DNA of 64,000 nucleotides, from assembly GCA_021014325.1 (NCBI GenBank), contig CM037460.1, positions 20,366,044-20,430,043 of the forward strand, read 5' to 3'. The DNA comes from Plazaster borealis (taxonomy: Eukaryota > Echinodermata > Asteroidea > Forcipulatida > Labidiasteridae). Below, piece after piece: positions 23,275-35,200 of the stretch (positions are counted from its first letter, which is position 1; every line of letters starts with the position of its first letter). The notes under the pieces were generated by a model. The model was given only the letters and a program-made list of their open reading frames with translations, was not told where the DNA came from and did no database searches. The position numbers and the translations under genes are program-made.

Positions 23275-26200
23275 CTTGAACGGAGACAAAAAAAACACAT
23301 CAAATAGCGATTTACTATCGAGGGCAGATTTGGGACAAAAAAAGATCAACATTTCACGACGTTCTTTGCGTTTTTTCTTTATACACTTAATAATAATAAT
23401 AGTGGCTTCTTATATAAGCGCTTAAATCCATCACTCAGCTCATGGCCTGATGTTTCGACCCGAGCAGAGTCTTTCTCGAAAGCTAGATGACAAAACCATT
23501 GTGTTGTCATTTAGCCTTTAAAGGCACTGAACACGTTTGGAAATTGTCAAAGACCAGTGTTCTCACTTGGTGTATCCCAACATATGCATAAAATAACAAG
23601 CCTGTGAAAATTTGGGCTCAATTGGTCATCGAAGTTGCAAGAAAATGATGAAAGAAAAAACACCCTTGTTGAACAAATTTGTGTGCTTTCACATAGGAAT
23701 AAAACTTCTTGCAAGAAGTTTTTATTATTTTAGTGAGAAATTACCTCTTTCTCAAAAACTACGTTACTTCAGAGGGAGTCGTTTCCTACAATGTTTTATA
23801 CTATCAACAGCTCTCCGTTGCTTGTTACCAAGTAAGTTTTTATGCTAATATTTGTTTTGAGTCATTACCAAATGTGTCCGATACCTTTAAGACAAATCTT
23901 TCTCGAAGGCTATACGGACAGCACCATTGTGATGTTTGAAGGGTTTTCTGCCATTCAAGTCAGTGTAAGAAAACTAAATTCTGCACTTTAATGGACAAAA
24001 CATGTCTTGTTAGTAATTTTATCAACAACCATAACAAAGTGATGCCCTACTTTTTTTCTTTTTTTTTTTGGAGAGAGAGATCCATTTGATTGCTTTGACC
24101 TTCCGCTGGGACCAATAAGTTTAACTTTGCTTGCCTGGAAGACAGTCATAGGGTTTGAAGACAAACTTACTTTGACTGCATATGACCACATCTCCTTCCT
24201 CTCTGAGACCATACGTTGGCAATCCGGATGCAGCTTAATAGTGCTGTCTTCAAGGGCTTCAATAAGACAAGACATCTCTACAGGAGGGAGGAACAAATCA
24301 AAACAAAATATAAATACACAAGTCCAAAAGAAAATTTCTCAGGAGGGGGCTGTGATTAGTGAAAACGTTTCTCGTGAAGAATCAAACATGCAACATCGAA
24401 TACAATGGCTGTTTACACCAGTTAGAGACTTGTAATTTTTTTCAACCCACTCACATGAGGACTCTATCTATTGGAAAATGAGTACATCACAAAATTGAAT
24501 TGGTAATTTCCCTTCCTCTTTAAGCACTACAGTCTCCTAAAGCAGCTCCATGAACTTGGGTCCAGGTGGCAAATGCCTTTTCAAGGACAACGCGTGCACA
24601 AATTTATGACAGGTAACATTTTGTGTTTACGGGTAAATACCTGTGTTTTGGGGGGACACAATTCTTTTTCTAATGGTCTGAACAGATGAATAGAACAAAC
24701 ACCAAAGACTGATGTATTTTAAAACATCTTTCTAACCATATGCATTTTATAACAAACGAATACAAATGCTTTCTTTTCGACCAACTCGTCCGATCCAAGG
24801 CAACGTGTCCCTTTAATGAACCAGAAATGAAGACAAACTCATGGTAAAGGGGAATTTTTCTTTAGGAATAAGGACAGAAAGCACTCACGTCGACCCTGCC
24901 CTTGTGGTATACCAGCGCAGAAATGTTTAATGTCCAAGGCACAGGCTTTGTAGAGTAGAGGATCAACGTGGACGTCCGCACGGCCTTGCTGCACCAGACG
25001 GATCACTTGCTGAAATGAACACAAAGTGACAAAGAGGGTGAGTTGAATGGGGAAGGTATACATCGGTGGGCTGGGGGTTGGGGGGTTGGTGGGGAAGGCT
25101 AGGGGTGGGGAGGGTAGAGCGTTTGGGGAGCCACAGGCAAGAAGGTGCGAGTGGCGAGGAAATTCACCTGATCACATTTCCTTCCTCTTCATTTCCCAGG
25201 CCTGAATATAAACGGAGGCCATGGCATCTGGGCCCAATTTCATAGAGCTGCTAAGCACAACAATTTGCTTAGCATGAAATTTCTTCCTTGATAAAAAAAC
25301 AGGATTACCAACCAAATTTCCGTGTGTTGCATATTGCTTGTTACTGGTATTCAGCTGTTGTTTGCTTATCCTGAAAATCACGTGGAAATTTGGTTAGTAA
25401 TCCTGTTTTTATCAAGGAAGAAATTTCATGCTAAGCAAATTTTTGTGCTTAGCAGCTCTATAAAATTGGGCCCTGTTGCCCTGGTCTTGGCCTCAGGCCC
25501 CCTTCAAAACGTTCCAATAGACTTTCAGATTTTCCAATGGAAGTGCCCTTTGCGAACCGAAAACAGCCTTGCCCCTCTCAAAGACGAAATTTAAGGCCTG
25601 ATTTCCTGTATGTTTACCTTTTCAATATCATTACTTGGCTACGGTGACAACTGACAAGAAACCTCCTGGGGAGGGGGATCACCCCCCCTCGTCCTATCAC
25701 CCTACCCTGTAGGGACAAAACCCTTTACCCCTTCTACTATTCTGTGCTTAGCAAGTTTTTTTTGTGCTTACTACAGGCTCTGTGAAATAGGGCCCAGGGC
25801 CTTAAGCAGAACAAAATTGTTTAACAATTTTCTGATTAGCAAAAATGAGCAGGATACTAGTCAACATATGTACACATGACAGCTTGGCTGGTAACCTTAT
25901 TCTGGTGAGCATAATTGTTTGTGCTTAGCTAGTTCTTGTGCTTAAGCAGCTCTATGAAATTGGGTCCTGGTCCAATTTCATTGCACTGCTTACCAAAGAA
26001 TGTTATGCTTACAGGACGACAGAGGCGCAGAAACTGGGCCCAGGGCCCAATTTCATAAAGCATTTTCGCACAAAAACTTGCTAAGCACAGAAAACTCTTG
26101 CCGAGGAAAAAAAGGTTACCAGCCAAAATACCATACCGTTACCAGTGATGTGACTGGTACCCCACTAATTTCTTGCTTAGCAAAACAATTTACTTAGCAT

Positions 26201-29200
26201 AATTTTCTGCTAAATAGCTTTATAAAAATAATGAGCTTGGGTCTTGGGATTCAATTGTGATCCACGGCAAAAAGATGCAATAGACCCCGACTGATCAATT
26301 TGACATGATGTGACCAAAACAGGTGTCCAAAATAATCCACACTACACCGCTTACCATGCGACACTTGAGGTCGACAATCTTCCCGTCGTGTAGTTTACTC
26401 TTCAGGCATTCCTCTACCTGCCCTTGGCCTGGAGACTCCAGCTGCTCCGAGCAGAACTTCACTGTGGTCTCCTTACAGATGCGTGACAAGACGGGGTCCA
26501 TCCTGTAGTCCATGGCTGCCTCATGAATCAGCTACACAAAGGAATTCAATCATACTCTAAGTATTATTAATGGTTTAGTTATTTCATCATTACTGGGTAA
26601 AAGACATTCGCAGTGTAAATACTGAAATATGGTCTTTTGTACAAATTGGTGGTTAATTAATACAATAAAAAAGCAATAAACGACAAAATGAACATTATCA
26701 AAAAAAATACCAAAGAATAAAAGGGCAAATGGCCCGGTGTCACGGTTTCAGCTTTCCGTTGTGTTCAGTTTTCCGGGTGACGTAGCCGGGCATTTCATCA
26801 CACAACAATCATGATTTCAGCTTTCTCGCTTGTTCAGTTTTCCGGGTGATGTATAGCCGTACATTTCTGCACGCTGTAGTCATGGTCTCCCGTGCTTTAA
26901 AAATCATCAGAAAATACTGCCGCAAGCGAGTACTGTAGTTTTCTCAGTGACCCCAAATTGTTTAATGTGATTGGTCTTCTCACAAAGTTCTCTTAAACGA
27001 TCCACGCATTCACCGCCCGATGTACTCGTGGACGCCGCCATGACAGCTAGCTACTGAAGAGATTAGCAACGCAGAAGACTCAGTACGACACTAAAATAGA
27101 CTACTTTCGCTTGCTCTGTGCAGGCACTGCATGACGTAATGTTACCGTATTTGGTCACGCGGAAAACTGAATACGCCGGAAAGCTGAAACCGCGACATCG
27201 AAATACTTTTAAGTTAAAGCAGTGTCACATAATGTTGTACTTTTCTACCAGTTTAATAAAAAATACCGTCTCCTTTTTCACTTACATCTCTGACATAGTT
27301 CTCACAGTCTGGGGACAAGTTCTGTAGGAAAACGAGATAAAGTCAAAATAGTAAGATAAATACATATTATTATTATTATTGTTTTTCAAGGCACTGGACA
27401 CGTTTGGTAATTGTCAAAGACCAGTATTCTCACTTGGTGTATCCCAACATATGCATAAAATATCAAACCTGTGAAAATTTGGGCTCAAACGTGTACGATG
27501 CCTTTAAAGGTATTGTACACTTTTGGTAACAGCTCAAAATCAGTGTCCACATTTGTTGCGATTCAACATATGCATGAACAAACAAACCTGTGAAAGTTTG
27601 AGCTCAATTGGTCATCGAGGTCACAAAAAATAGTGAAAAGAGACCTTATGTGTTTTCTGTTTTTTCAAATTATCGCGCGTGATAAAAACTATTGTTTTAC
27701 TCATTTCTCAGAAACGATAGCATTTTAGGCAGAAATATTTTAAGGAACCCTTTCTACCATTACTTACTTTAAATCATGTAAGTTATGTGTGAATCTGTGA
27801 ACATTGTGTTTTTCGATCTTACCAATAGTGTACAGGGCCTTTAAATACATAGGTCAAACATTGATAACAACACAAAGTTGTAAAGCGCCATCTATCTATA
27901 ACCGAACATTCTGAGGCGCTGGAGAAAAAAAAACACCAAAAAAGGTACATTACAAGACACTTGGAACTACAACTACAAGAATACAAGGTATGTAATTAAG
28001 AGTAAAATTAAGAGAGATTTACATGCACTAACAAAATCAAGTGGATAAACACAATATATAGAGAGTCAGTCATAACCAATGACAAATTAATGTGCTTCAA
28101 GCATGCTTTTGAAACTGTCCAGAGATTCTACAGTTCGGATATTTAATGCTTAAGAGTTCCAGAGTTTGGGAGCAGATACAGAAAAGGTCAATCGCCATAG
28201 GATGTGGTTGTTTTAGGAACGGTTAGAAGAAAATTTGTTTGTAGATCGAAGATTAAAACTAAATAATGATAATTATAATATTGACTAAGTTTACAATGGT
28301 CCTGCTCTGTGGCAGCACTCATCCTGCCCCTACCCACCCCCCCAATTTTCCCTCCCGTACCGTACCTTGGTAGCGAACTTGTTCTTAAGACATGCCACCA
28401 TTTCACCCTCGAGCTGCTTGTTCTTAAATGGTCCTTGCTTGGCTTTCTCTTGGATGTCGCCACAGAACTTTGGCATGTCACGACGGCACGCCTTCTGTAG
28501 CAACGGGTTCAAGCGGAAGTCTTCCAGCTTTTGGATGGATCTTTTTGTCAGAACGGCTTTACAGCTTCATAGGAGGAAAAAAACCACACATACATTGTAC
28601 AAGTAATCATTATAAAGTTTCCATAATGACTTTCAGTGAAAAAACATTGTTTTTGTTTTTTCTATAATCGGGGGTTGAACAAAGACAAATTGACTAGAGC
28701 GGTATTTGAACCAACGACCTCCGGTTTAATGTGCCGGCGCTCTACCAACAGAGCTATTTAGCCCTATGTTAGCAATCTCCCTATTTATTGTCAACATCTT
28801 TGTTCGGGGGTGCCAGTCAGAAGCCATACAACTGTTAGCTACCGTGTAGACAGGGATCACACCCAAGTCTACGATACAACCTGGGAAGCGGCAGCCAGTG
28901 GATCACCTTAAGGGGATGCAACTTTCATTCTTTGTCCAACCCCCATTTATTTAAAATTTACCCAGTCAGTCTGAACCTCACATCCAATACAGCTGGCCTT
29001 TCTTTTTGAGAGAGAGAGAGAGATCGCCTAACATCACAAGGCCGGATGGCCACTTCAAGGTGAAGGCTACGCTTAACCGATTTGGGCTATCGACCCAGAT
29101 CAACTGCCACCAGAGGCACGTTGCCACCTACTCCTGGGGGCTGAAACAGGGTACCGTTACCCCCTTCACAGTCTGTATGGATGTAGGCATGGGTATCACC

Positions 29201-32200
29201 CACTAGGAGCCTGGCTGGTAGAGCAGAATGCACTACCTTCCCAACTGTTTACGAAGCAATTATGGTTAAGTGCCTTGCTGAAGGGCACAAGTGTCATGGC
29301 CGGGATTCGAACCCACACTCTGCTGCTGACAACACCAGAGCTTGGGTCCGGTGAACTAGACCGCTCGGCCACGACACGCCACGCCTGCAGTACAAATATC
29401 TTTCACCATGTCCTGTTTTTTTTTTAAACCTTACTTTGAATCAAAGGACTGCTCATTTCGGTGACTTTTCAGGCACTTCAAAAGTTCATCTTGTGGGATG
29501 CCAGAACAGAAGAGCTGGAATTTATAAAAAAAGAAAAATGATGGATAAAGCAAAAGAAAAATAGTTGCTCAGCAGAATAAAGATGCTGTCATTATTCTGG
29601 TTTATTAAAGAAAACACGTGGTTTGACAGCCACAGAAGTAGCTAACATAACCTTGTGTGCAATAGAATCAGGCCTGATGTTTCACGGAGGCAACAGACTC
29701 CATGCCCCCTGGGCTCAATTTCATAGAGCTGCTAAGCACAACAATTTGCTTAGCATGAAATTTCTTCCTTGATGAAAAACAGGATTACCAACCAAATTTC
29801 CATGTGTTGCATATTGCTTGTTACTGGTATTCAGCTGTTATTTGCTTATCCTGAAAATCACGTGGAAATTTGGTTGGTAATCCTGTTTTTATCAAGGAAG
29901 AAATTTCATGCTAAGCAAATTGTTGTGCTTAGCAGCTCTATGAAATTGGGCCCTGGTCATTAGGTCATTTGCCTTGGTGGCCCCTTAACACATTCCACTA
30001 GAAATTTATAACAGGCTCATAGAGGTGCCCTTTCCAAAGGAGAAAACACCTTGGTTTCCCTTGCCCTTTCAAGAACGAAGTATCGGGCCCGTAGAATAGC
30101 ATTAATTAAAAAAATATACAAAGAGTAATTTAGAACTGATGTAACACAAAACTATACGTGAAAAAGAGAGTAACTGAAAATAATAAAAAACTCCCCCTCT
30201 CCCCCCCCCAAAAAAAAGAACAAAGTTGCCTAAACTATATAATAAAGCTGAATATTTGTAGCGTTGAGAAAAACAACAGGAAATATAAACGGAAAGAAGA
30301 CAGACTAGGATACAAAATTACAATACAAAACAAGTAAACAACCAAACAAACAGATGTATTAGCACAAACAGGTAAACTTTGCCTTTCATAAAACAAATTT
30401 GATTTTCTGAGGACCAAAAAAATAAAAAATTGAAATCAGATTAAAATAGGAATATTATCATGCCTGCTACCACAAGAAAAAAAGAAAAAAGAAAAATTTT
30501 TTTTTACCTTGATCATTCGTTTACAGGAGTGCACAAAAGAGTAATCTGTCTGAATGTTTTGAGCCTGTTCCTTCTGCCGGTTGAAGAGCTTGACGTGGCA
30601 CGCTTCCTCCAACTCCTTTCGGTGGTCCCGCAGACACTCGAGGATGCGGGCATTTCCCGCCTTGATGTTGGAGCAGAATTTGGGGACGTCATTCTCGCAT
30701 CCCTTAAAGAGTTCGGGATCCAGATGAATATCCTCCGACTAATGAACCAAAAAACAAACAATACAATAATAAGAATAATAATAATACCGAGTTCTTATAT
30801 AGCGCTTTGTCACACCCGATGGGCGTCTCAAAGCGCTCAGTATTTTTTCCTGCAAGGTATGCGGAGCTACGTTTTGAAGTATGAGACCTATTCCTTTAGC
30901 ATCCGCTAAGTGAAAGTAGTAAAATATTTGGTTCTAAACAATGGCGGACCGTGTTAGTTCACGAAGTAAAAGAAAACCCACACAATTTCGAGGCATATTT
31001 GTGTGGATCATTATATTCTACTTTTAAAACATCTTTCCAACCATATTGATTTCATAACAAACGCTTTTTATAGCCCAAATCGCCCAATCCAAGGCAACGT
31101 GTCGCTTTAACCCTTCGAGCGCCGCCAACATTCTGAAACGTCATGCTGAATATCCATCCACAGGCTACCAACGTTCCCATACGTCCAGACTGACTTTAGA
31201 CTGGTCCCCTGTTTTTATCCGCAATGAGTAATACACTTTATTCACGAGCCTCGAAGTGTGACAACAGGTGTCCAGGCTACCTTACCTTCTACCCTTCGAG
31301 TGCCGCCGACGTTCTGAAACGTCATATCCATCCACAGGCCGCCAATGTTCCCATACGTTCTAAAGAAATGGCCGGCCTGTGGATACAGAATTACCAAAAC
31401 GCGGCCGGCACTGTCAGGGTTAATGTTCTACTTCATCCCTGCTGTGTGTGATCAACAGACGCAACTGTCTTAATTCAGCTGATCTCACCAGCTGTTATTC
31501 CCTTTTTCTATAGTCTCAAGGCAGACAACCTTCTTGATGGCCCTCATCAAGAAAAAAATGTCTCCTAGATGCCAGATTTCTGGCAGTCGGTATTAGCTCT
31601 TACCCTCTGTAGGAGTTCCGCTTTGAGCTGTTTACGGCATTCTATGCTGATGCTGTGCTCCTGTTCCATAAGGGTGTCGTCCCGTACTTTGGTGCTGAGA
31701 CACTTTATAATGGAGCTCCTGTTGGCATGAGACATCAAGAAAAACACGTGATGATTTTTTTATCAATTTTGTTTTCCCTTCAAAACTGAATATTTTGTCT
31801 ACGCTTTGTCTATATGCTTTATTCAATCTTTTTTTGTTTAAAGCAAAACAAAATGTATAACATTGGTAATTTTCAAAGACCAGTATTCGCACATGATGTG
31901 ACCCAACATATACATGAAATAACAAACCTGTGAAATTTTAAGCACAGTCGGTTTTCAGAGTCATGAGAAAACAGTGAAAACCCCCGTTATATGTTTTCAC
32001 TGTTTTCAAACATCGGGTTTCGAACACGCATTTCCTAAAAACTATAGCATTTCAAGCAAAACTACTTCAAGGGAGGTTTTCCACAATGACCCTCTTTATA
32101 CCATGTAAGTTATGTGCAAATCTGTGAACATTTATATTTCCAACTTTACCAATAATGTAGACACCCTTTAAAGCTGGAAAACAATTTTTTTATTATATAT

Positions 32201-35200
32201 CCTTTGATGTGATTTGCTTTTACAAATATTAGCAGGTTTTACAACGCAACTTTTATGTGAGTTTTATATCCCGAGAAAAAATGGCCATAATAATTAGAAC
32301 CTCCAAGGAACAGTTCAAGACTCACACATCGGAAAAGAAAAAGTGAGGGGGGGGGGGCTTTACTCATATGAATTTTACTATAATTTTTGTTATGAAGTCA
32401 TTCAACATACTTGTCTTTGCTTGTTTTACATTGCTGGACGACGTCTTTCCGACAGGCTTCCTTGAATTTGAAGTTGAAACGATAATCTTGAAGCTGAATC
32501 TGTGAGAGACAAACAAATGAACCAGATGCTACAGATTCAGAGAAATAACATCTAAATAACACCTAAATAACACCCAAATAATGCAGAAATAGCACAGAAA
32601 TAACACAGAAACAACACAGAGATGGCACAAAAATAACACAGAAATAACACAAAAAATAGCACAGAAATAACACAGAAATAACACAGAAATAACACAGACA
32701 TAACACAGAAAATATCACGGAAATATCACAGAGATAACACAAAAATGACACAGAGATAACACAGCAATAACAGAGATTACACAGAAATAACAAAGAATAA
32801 CACAGAAAAATAGCACAGAAAAAACAAAGAAATAACAAAGAAATAACACAGAAATAAAAGAAATAACACGGAAAAACAGCACAGAAATAACACAGAAATA
32901 ACACAGAAAATAGCACAGAAATAACACAGAAACAACAGAAATAACACAGAGATAACACAGAGATAACACAGAGATAACACAGAGATAACACAGCAAAAAC
33001 TCACCAGTTGGAAATGCTCGATACCAACAGAACATTTCTGGTCCATTTCCTCGTCGTTCTTGTGATCAATCAGACACTGAAGGGCGGCTCCTTCATCGAC
33101 CTTCTTGGACAAGAAATCCTGTGCAAAAAAACAAAATCCGTTTGTTTCATTTCAAAGCTGTGTTTGGTACAAGCACAAGATCTCATCTTTTGTATGCATA
33201 TTTTTTTTAACTTTTTGGGTATGCATCTTTTTTAATTTGGTTTTCTTTCAATTACGTCTTTTTTTCAATTAGTCTTTTTTAAATATATAAATTGACATTT
33301 CCCAGACACCAATGTGTGATATGCGCTGTATACTTAGAATTTCCAGAGTCCTATGAAGAAAAAACCCCACAGGCTACTCGGGTGGGATTTGAACCCACGA
33401 CCCCCCCCCCCACTCTAGAAAAGATGTTTCACCACTGAAACAGTCTGTTGATGAGCCAGTTTGAATCTTGTAACAAGCAGGAGGTGCCATAAACAAGGTA
33501 TTTATACGAGTCAGAGGCTACTCGGGTGGGATTTGAACCCACGACCCCTGTATTCTAGAGCAGATGTTACACCACTACACCATGAAGTGTTCCAGGTGAC
33601 AAAGAGGCAGAATCCTGGAACTAGAAGCAGCTGCCATAAACAAGGTTTTTATACGAGTCCTCAGAAAACAAATCCAGAGGCTAATCGAGCAAGATTTGAA
33701 CCCCTAGAGCAGAAATCTTAACCACTAGACCATGGAGCGTTCTCGGAAATGAGGCGCCACTTTGAGTCCCGTAATTAGCAGCGGCTGCCACGAACAGTTT
33801 TTATTTTCTAACAGGTTTTATTTTACTGACAGGTTTTTATAAGTTAGAAGCTTCATACAATGGTTGAAATAAATGTGTTCTTCCCCCTAAAAATCAAAAA
33901 CAATACCCCCATCCCTTTAAAGCAAGTGGACAAATCGGTAATTGTCAAAGACCAGAAGCAGCACTTTGTGTGACCAAACATAAACATGAAATGACAAACC
34001 TGTAAAAGTTTAAGCTCAATCGGTTTATCGGAGCCACAAGAAAATAGCGAAATATAAACCTTGTATATCTACACTGCTTTTAAAGGCATCGTACACGTTT
34101 GGAAATTGTCAAAGACCAGTGTTCTCACTTGGTGTATCCCAACATATGCATGAAATAACAAGCCTGTGAAAGTTTGGGCTCAATTGGTCATCGAAGTTGC
34201 AAGAAAATAAGAAAAAACACCCTTGTTGTACAAATTTGTGTACTTTCAGATCGTGAGCAAATTACCTCTTTCTCAAAAACTACGTTACTTCAGAGGGAGT
34301 CGTTTCTCACAATGTTTTATACTATCAACAGCTCTCTGTTGCTCGTTACCAAGTCAGTTTTTATGCTAATATATATTTTGAGTAATTACCAAACGTGTAC
34401 AGTGCCTTTAAACATCAAGTGCTGGACATCGCGTGGTCAAAACTAAATGTTTTACTCATATCTCAAAAACTTTAGCAATTCAAGACAAGGGAAGTTTTCC
34501 CACCATGACCATCTTTATACCTTTAAGTTACGTGCAAAAATCAAGAAGAAAGTGACTTATAACCTTTTGTCTCTGCCTTCTCCTTTTCCCCACAGATATC
34601 CCCCTTTTTTTAGCCTGCCTCATTCACTAATTAATTACATTTTCTCCCTCTTCCCACCCTTGATTTTGTCCTTTGTGTTTCTAACTTCTTGTGGTCAAAC
34701 CAGCCCCTTCCTCCAACCCCCCCCTTTTGTCTCCTTATTCATTGTTTACCCCTTGCTTTTTCTGTGTGCTTTCTGCCTCTCACTCTCTCTATACATGTAT
34801 TTCCACTATTTGCACACAACCATATGGCACTCGTAGGTGTTTGGCATTTCGGATCTTTCCACTCCAATTTGAAGTGATTGCATAATAGCAACCCTGTTAT
34901 ATATTACCATCAACGGAAAGATCCGATCTTTCAATGATGGTAAGCTTAGGTATGGAAGGTGAACATTGACAAAACTACAGCATTTTAACAAATGGCCTTT
35001 GTGCTCAGGCTTGAGTGCTTTTTTGTGTGTTATCTTGGGCGACTTTAGTCGCCATTGGGGCTCAAGCAGGGTATAGTGCACAGTTGACTAAAGTCACCAT
35101 TGGAGCTGAAAGGGTTAAAAGAAAATTCATAAATACCCCAGACAGTTTCGCTATTCCTTTTGGTGGAGTGCATGTCACGTGGGGGTGTTTAAACGGCTGA

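Noticed and set aside
32563..33112. Minus-strand frames of 106-142 codons rich in C, Y, F and V
   Set aside because: Products of the 11-bp minisatellite. Only 33005-33118 is a real exon (GLG1 w11).
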